Part shown: positions 59,149 through 64,000 of the stretch, in pieces
How positions within the stretch are numbered: position 1 is the stretch's first letter
Layout: each line of letters starts with the position of its first letter
DNA from: Strobilurus pachycystidiatus
Taxonomy: Eukaryota; Basidiomycota; Agaricomycetes; Agaricales; Physalacriaceae
Assembly (NCBI GenBank): GCA_019915135.1
Contig: JAHLMK010000003.1
Coordinates: forward strand, 2,604,001 to 2,668,000
DNA: 64,000 bases
Direction: 5' to 3'
The notes under the pieces: model-generated
What the model was told of the DNA's origin: nothing
Seen by the model: the letters and a program-made list of their open reading frames with translations, nothing else
Databases searched by the model: none
Position numbers and translations under genes: made by a program

Positions 59149-60053
59149 CGGACGGGATACCCAGCCTCACCTGATACTAAAGCCGGGCGACCACCAATTG
59201 TCGCCGTTGTCGCGCAGTCTGGCCGGACATTCAGTGGCTTGTTCGCGGCTTTCTACCCTGTTGACAGTTTATCTCCAGAAGATGTCAGATAGGCCAGTAC
59301 GTCTGATGCCGCTAGGTACCTGGGAGGACAGACTAACGCCACTCATTGCCGCGGCCGGAGTAGTCTGTTCGACCTGTGGCGCGGGCTGGGCTGGGAGTCA
59401 GGACACGTATTGTCTGACACTGGCCTGAAACATTTGTCTGGCGCTGATGGGTGCCTACACATCAACAACAGGAGAGTTCGGCACACTCCACGACTGACGT
59501 TCAGTTGACTGTTGAACTATCCACGTGGACTCTCGATTGACTGAATTTTGTGTTGCTGAAGTCTTTCCATCAGTGGGGGCAAGCATCTACTGTTCCATTC
59601 CGCGCGTATACGCCCCGACTCCAGCGCCGTCACGATTGCCTTGCGACCCTCTAGATGCCGACGTGTGGCAGGCATACAAAGACTCAAATCAAGAATTCCT
59701 TTCTGGATCTGGATGAACACAGGTTCAGTTTAGGACATACGGCCATGTTAGAGGTGCGTAACCTCCCAATATCCCGAACTCGCGTTCACTTGTTCGAATA
59801 GCGTTGTTTATTCAACAGAAATTGACAACCAAACTGAAGTGCGTGCCCCGACGAGGAGAGACGAGACGACCTGAGAGAGTAGGGCACCGTCTCGAAGATA
59901 GATTTCGAAAGGCCTGAAGGTCCGCGGTGACCACGTTAGTCAATGCCATCTTAACAGATTTGCAGACACTCATTTGACCCTTGTCTGTAGGCCCCAATGT
60001 CTCTCTACAGGTGTTCATTTACGAGTACTATATAGCAAGTCGGGTAGCATATT
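59149..60053. other. Spacer
   Basis: Short frames only; one plus frame (59141-59428) ends with a CSTCGAGWAG segment, not recognised. Confidence 0.4.
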
Positions 60054-60584
60054 TTACAATGACCGTGGTATCAGACGACTATCTAACATCCACTGTCCGG
60101 TAGCATCTCTGACTATGGAATGGGGTAGTTTGCATGAGGAAAAAGGACACTCCCATTGAAAGGAAACGCTACCGTCGGGCTCGTCAACCCTTCCATCCTC
60201 GAAAAACACTGCGCTGGACATAGCATCATATGCACACCATCCATCAAGGAGATGCCGGCATCCGAGAACCCATGCATTACTGCTGGCGATGGTGGGCTTT
60301 GTGCGAAGCACGGGCGCTCGACATGCTGCACAGAGCAAAATGGAAGGCCCCGGTGGCAGCAATTGTGTCTGACTTGGCATAGGTAGCCCACACAGAGCTT
60401 GGATGGCCCGATCCGCCGCCGGCGTATATATCCTTTGAACTTCGTTGTCCACGATATCGACCCATGATGTTTGAGTGGTAGATCGTGGAATGTACGGTGG
60501 TCGAGCGTCGTAAATGAGCGTGGATAGGATGACAAGATTGAGGTCGTCGTTGTCGTCCAATGGGGCTTGGTATTGGGGAGGCAT
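60054..60584 (-). CDS. Small Cys-rich, RING-like protein (176 aa)
   Basis: Single-exon minus-strand frame with ATG at 60584. Residues about 1-80 are unremarkable (DDNDDLNLVILSTLIYDARP, VDIVDNEVQRIYTPAADRAI). The second half has spaced Cys/His: LLCAACRAPVL, then VLGCRHLLDGWCA, then QWECPFSSCKLPH, which together resemble a degenerate RING or similar zinc-binding fold (C-x2-C, C-x-H-x5-C, C-x4-C). It could be a small ubiquitin-ligase-like protein, but the spacing is not canonical. No frameshift is visible. Alternative frames on both strands overlap it and are shadows. Confidence 0.55.
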   Translation of the reverse strand: MPPQYQAPLDDNDDLNLVILSTLIYDARPPYIPRSTTQTSWVDIVDNEVQRIYTPAADRAIQALCGLPMPSQTQLLPPGPSILLCAACRAPVLRTKPTIASSNAWVLGCRHLLDGWCAYDAMSSAVFFEDGRVDEPDGSVSFQWECPFSSCKLPHSIVRDATGQWMLDSRLIPRSL

Positions 60585-61978
60585 CCATGCCGGGTCCCTC
60601 TCTCGGGCACGGCGGACGTAAGCTGAGAGACATTGCTATTCAGAGTGTGATGAACGTATATGGAAATGACAGCACACCTCTTGAAACCTCCGAATTTAGG
60701 TACTCGTTACCTGCATCTCGCCCCGCAATCATGGCCACAATTGTGTGCTCTGGTGTCTCCGGCAGCATGAACTCAGACTCAAACAAATCGAAAAATTCCT
60801 GGTGTCAGCGGCGCCGTGCGTGCGTGCGTGGTCACCGGAGAGGAAACGAGGCAAACGAGACGATGTTGTGACAAGAGAGGTCGAAGCGAAGGAGTGATTT
60901 TTGAAAGCGAGACAAGAAGGGTATTAAGAGAAAGAGTCGCACCCGCGGTTCAGCGAGCTTTTCAACCTAACGTACTCAATACCTGCACTGCTATTGATAT
61001 ACTTAGGCGCTAACTCGCAACTGATACACTATAAGCCTTAAGGTATAAAGCAGGAAGCACCTATCAGAGTTCCGGTGTGCCACGCATCAGCGATGACCAA
61101 TTCTGGTCCTTTTTGCCTTGTAGGTCACACGGGTTTTGCCGGCTTCACAAAGATCCTGGCAACACCCCAATTTCGACAGTCAATACCCAGATGTATGGCA
61201 TGTGTATTGTACGGTGTACAATGTCAGGGTCTTGCCGGGTCCCACATACACACGCGCATATCGGACATATGTCAATTATCAGCCGTGCTTAGCTATATGC
61301 CACATCCAATACATACTGTAGGCGGAAATGCCAGGGTTGACATCGATGAACCTGACAAATGCGGGACGGAAATCGTCATTTTCGCATTTTCGTCGCCGAA
61401 CCCGTCTTGTTCGCCTTACCAAACACCGCCCTCTGACAAGCTTTCTCGGCAATCTCCAAGACGCATACCCGCGAAGGTGCAAGCTCAAGATCTCGATGCG
61501 GGAACTTTCGAGGAGGATGATAATTTGATAACCGGCAGTCCCACCAACTTGTGCCCTTCTGGAATCTGTTTGCCTACTACCGTCTCACAAGCTTTTCCAG
61601 GGGTCTTGATCCGCAACTTTTGTTTCCTCTTCGCTTCACCAAAACACCTGTTCGCTGTTTGCCTAACCAAATCACCGCCGTCTCACAAGCTATCCCGGGA
61701 TCAGCATACGAATTTCTGCTCATACACGGGGTCAAAGAAATAGAAGATCAAATCGCCGAAAGATGGCCTCGCAACCGCGCCAGTACTGTATATTATCAAA
61801 GAGCGGGGCGTGTGTGTGCCATCCCGGTGTATGCTCTTTAAGCGGATGATGAATCGGCGCAGGTCCTGCTGTTCACGGAGCTCATTCAGCGTGATCTTCT
61901 GAATCTTTTCGCCTGGCCCTTTTCCATTGCCTTTTTCTTCCTGTCCTCATTGGTCCCGACGATACGAGATCTGGGCGC
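60585..61978. other. Degenerate repeat-family copy B and spacer
   Basis: 61220-61720 resembles 49284-49640. Within it a phrase like GCCTTACCAAACACCGCCCTCTGACAAGC recurs about three times (near 61410, 61570, 61660), suggesting an internal 100-150-bp period. A 222-codon plus frame (61075-61743) spans it but has repeat-like character, so I do not call it a gene. Confidence 0.5.
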
Positions 61979-62237
61979 CTAACCATCCGAGTATTCAATA
62001 GGTCCTAAATCCTGTTCGACGTGTTTCATAGCAGGTGGTTCACGGCGCTCACCCACAGCGATCAGCCAATCCACAAAAGAGGCTTCGGAGCGCGAAGTCA
62101 CCATCTCCGTCCGAGTCGAGGTCTGTCCATACTGATGAAAGGGTTTCATCAGCTCTTCTCCACCGTTACCGTCATCCGAATCAAGCTGGGTGACTTCTGA
62201 GGCAAGTTCACCGAGAACGGCGTAGCGGTTGGACATG
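61979..62237 (-). CDS. Short hypothetical ORF
   Basis: A frame from ATG 62237 gives 85 codons starting MSNRYAVLGELASEVTQLDS, acidic and soluble. Not recognised; could be an N-terminal exon of a gene or retroelement. Confidence 0.25.
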
Positions 62238-62460
62238 GTAGGGTGTGAATCACAGATGCTCAAGGGGAAGTCAGTCGTCAAACATTTAACATTTAACATC
62301 AGTCAATCGCGTCTTGCTTTTCTTGTATCCTTTGAACAACAGTAAAAATGCCTCCCAAAGGAAGCTCAATGCCAGAAGGGTAGACCTTCTTCGACTCCAA
62401 CAATTTGAACAAATGCACCAGCAGCACGAAAACCGGCGGGTGAAAAGAGTGGCTAATTCA

Positions 62461-62554
62461 AGTCGCCGAAGGCGACTTAGCCGCTGCGCCACGCGGGCCC
62501 GCGAAGCGGGCCCATCAGGAGGCTGCTCAATTCTAAAGTGAACCATGGTTCACT
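62461..62554. repeat. Triple-hairpin cassette
   Basis: Three inverted repeats lie in 94 bp. AGTCGCC-GAA-GGCGACT spans 62461-62477, GGGCCCGC-GAA-GCGGGCCC spans 62495-62513, and the perfect 18-bp palindrome AGTGAACCATGGTTCACT spans 62537-62554. The first two share a GAA loop. On the minus strand between them TGGCGCAGCGG resembles a polymerase III A box. A tRNA-related SINE head or structured RNA are options. Confidence 0.8.
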
Positions 62555-63902
62555 CTAGGCACGGGAGGTTCAGTAGGGTCGGCGACACCCTGGATGACAG
62601 CAAGTCCGCGACCTCCCCTCCATGTCTTCGTCCCAGTAGTCAGTGCCTGCCCTTCCAGTCGTTGCGCGGGTAAGGTGGTCTCCAATAGACAAAAAACAGT
62701 TGTTTTTTGGCAGTATTTTGCGTCTACAGTTGCTATAAAAGTAAGATAAGTTGTGTGCTCCCTATGGCATATCTGGATGAAACTGAACGACTCAGTGTGA
62801 AGGAAGTACAGGACAAAACAGAACTTGAGACCCCAGCACGCTCATAACAAGGGTACTCTGATTGGTGATAATTTTTCGGCCGGCGCCAGAGAGACATTCT
62901 TTGAACAAGTATCAAGATGTCAATCTACTACTACTCTTACATACGGGAATGTAGGTCCTACTCGTATAGAAGATCATGAATCTGGTGTACACCAATGCAT
63001 ACTGAGAAGCCGTTGGTTTCTGAACGTCTCACCTAGGAGCCAAGTTAGTCTCGCACCATCTCCCGCCTCTGCGAGTCCGATTGATTGACCTAGGATCTAC
63101 ATTATTGACTTGGAAGACGCTCGTTGATGCTGCCATTCATTGACACACCTCATCCGAAGGATCGTCACGCTTTCGATACAGTGACAAATGTTTCGCCTGT
63201 ACGCAATGATGTCAAAGAAGCAGTTATACGAGGGAGGGTTTTGCATACAGATGTGTCGCGTGTCTCCGACAGGCGGTCAGGAAGCGTCCGGAAAGACTCA
63301 ACGAGAGGCGGCCCATCAACGATACTAGCCGCCAATCGCCTGTCGTCCTCCACATAGTGTGAAAAGAATTGAAGCCATGGCGGGCTGGGACTCACCATGA
63401 ACGTCGCAGAAGGGGAGGACAACCGCTCATCTCGGCGACAAGACTGGGCCATTTTGCCGAGGGTGGGATGCTTCTGACCAGTGAGCGGTCTAACGCGCGC
63501 AGGTGACATGCCAAAAGACGCGAATCTTGCTGGTGTGGAAAACTAGACGATTGGTTCGTTTGTTTCTTGTCTACGTAGAGGACAGAAGAGTGGCGTAGGT
63601 GAATTCTGATGGAATGATGATTGATATTCTGAGATGTCCACCAGAAGATCTCTCGAGGGAAGCGGGGGAGGAGGAAAAGATATTCTGTCAAATTCTGAGG
63701 GATGAGCTTGCGCATGTCTTTCATGAGAATTTCGGCATATCCAAGCTGTGACGGCCGTCAGAATGCGCAGAAGGACTAGGACTTCGTGGTTGCTCACCAG
63801 ACATTTGATTGATATAATCCTTTTCGAGAGAGAGGTGACCGGTGTTCGTTAAGAGCAGTCTTGTTCATTCGAGGACGCATCGGTGACGGTGGGGGAGGAT
63901 AT
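62555..63902. other. Gene-poor right flank
   Basis: Short frames only. A GTTTTTTG/CAAAAAACAG-type small inverted repeat sits near 62690-62710. Nothing else supported. Confidence 0.45.
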
Positions 63903-64000
63903 CCTCTGATTACTGTAAAGTTTCGATGCGTAACGTTCGGCCAGATAGTCGGTCCATCTATCGAGTGCCGTATCTCCTTGTACCGGGGGAGGAGGGGACG
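63903..64000. repeat. Truncated copy of the 29.4-kb segment, cut by window edge
   Basis: Aligns with 29361-29458 at offset 34,542 in the same orientation. Left of 63903 similarity stops, so the downstream exons of the KOW-like gene are missing here; whether upstream exons follow cannot be seen. Confidence 0.8.

Noticed and set aside
61075..61743. 222-codon plus-strand open frame
   Set aside because: It overlaps an old repeat family with internal periodicity and has no recognisable domain; shorter overlapping frames are equally plausible.
62461..62513. A complete tRNA gene
   Set aside because: An A-box-like word exists on the minus strand, but no B box, acceptor stem or cloverleaf could be folded.

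Overview
This window reads as nuclear DNA from a filamentous basidiomycete, most likely an Agaricomycete. Coding capacity is split into short exons by GT-AG introns of about 43-90 bp. There are no operons or Shine-Dalgarno sites, and no rRNA or tRNA gene was seen. Recognisable mobile DNA is of mushroom type: a Plavaka/Tnp2-like CACTA transposase, a KDZ (Kyakuja-Dileera-Zisupton) transposase fragment and a PIF/Harbinger-type MITE. Lineage-expanded families of the same group (Spt5/KOW-like proteins, WD40 plus C-terminal membrane anchor, Zn2Cys6 factors) are interspersed. Assignments rest on motif recognition by eye; no database search was run.

Layout. 1-2.3 kb: decayed sequence. 2.3-6.8 kb: Plavaka-type transposase gene (minus). 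7.7-8.1 kb: small two-exon RING-finger gene (minus). 8.7-10.5 kb: an intact nine-exon WD40 gene of 439 codons with a C-terminal membrane anchor (plus). 10.7-12.6 kb: unrecognised coding-like segments. 13.6-18.0 kb: three successive broken genes, all on the plus strand: CPSase large-chain/URA2, an ABCC-type transporter ATPase domain and a serine carboxypeptidase. Introns are kept in at least two, so these are DNA-level copies. 18.7-19.4 kb: intact two-exon membrane protein of 199 aa. 20.5-23.5 kb: decayed region with three related modules. 23.8-27.2 kb: many-exon gene ending in a 2-oxoglutarate/Fe(II)-oxygenase-like domain, possibly TET/JBP-type. 27.3-28.1 kb: complete 790-bp MITE with TAA target-site duplication. 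28.5-33 kb: KOW-like gene (minus), unknown coding, KDZ remnant.

The second half is dominated by a 4,153-bp direct duplication (33,518-37,670 and 54,888-59,040), about 99.8% identical with no indel found. Each copy carries an Spt5-like NGN/KOW gene and two hairpins. Between the copies lie a minus-strand gene with Cys/His clusters (38.8-40.7 kb), a Vps62-like remnant (43.0-43.5 kb), a Zn2Cys6 factor gene whose zinc-cluster exons are tandemly duplicated in frame (44.3-45.6 kb), a CGTCCT-rich minisatellite (46.6-47.0 kb), an unrecognised gene (47.4-49.2 kb) and a broken member of another hypothetical family (51.7-52.55 kb). After the second copy come a small cysteine-rich gene (60.05-60.58 kb), a degenerate repeat family, a triple-hairpin cassette at 62.5 kb, and at the right edge a truncated copy of part of the 29.4-kb gene.

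Overall this is a transposon- and pseudogene-rich accessory region rather than a pathway cluster. Apart from the WD40, small membrane, RING and perhaps oxygenase-like and Zn2Cys6 genes, most coding-like DNA is broken. Points most worth following are the recent 4.15-kb duplication, the oxygenase-like gene beside the MITE and KDZ remnant, the doubled zinc cluster, and the array of dead housekeeping-type genes.
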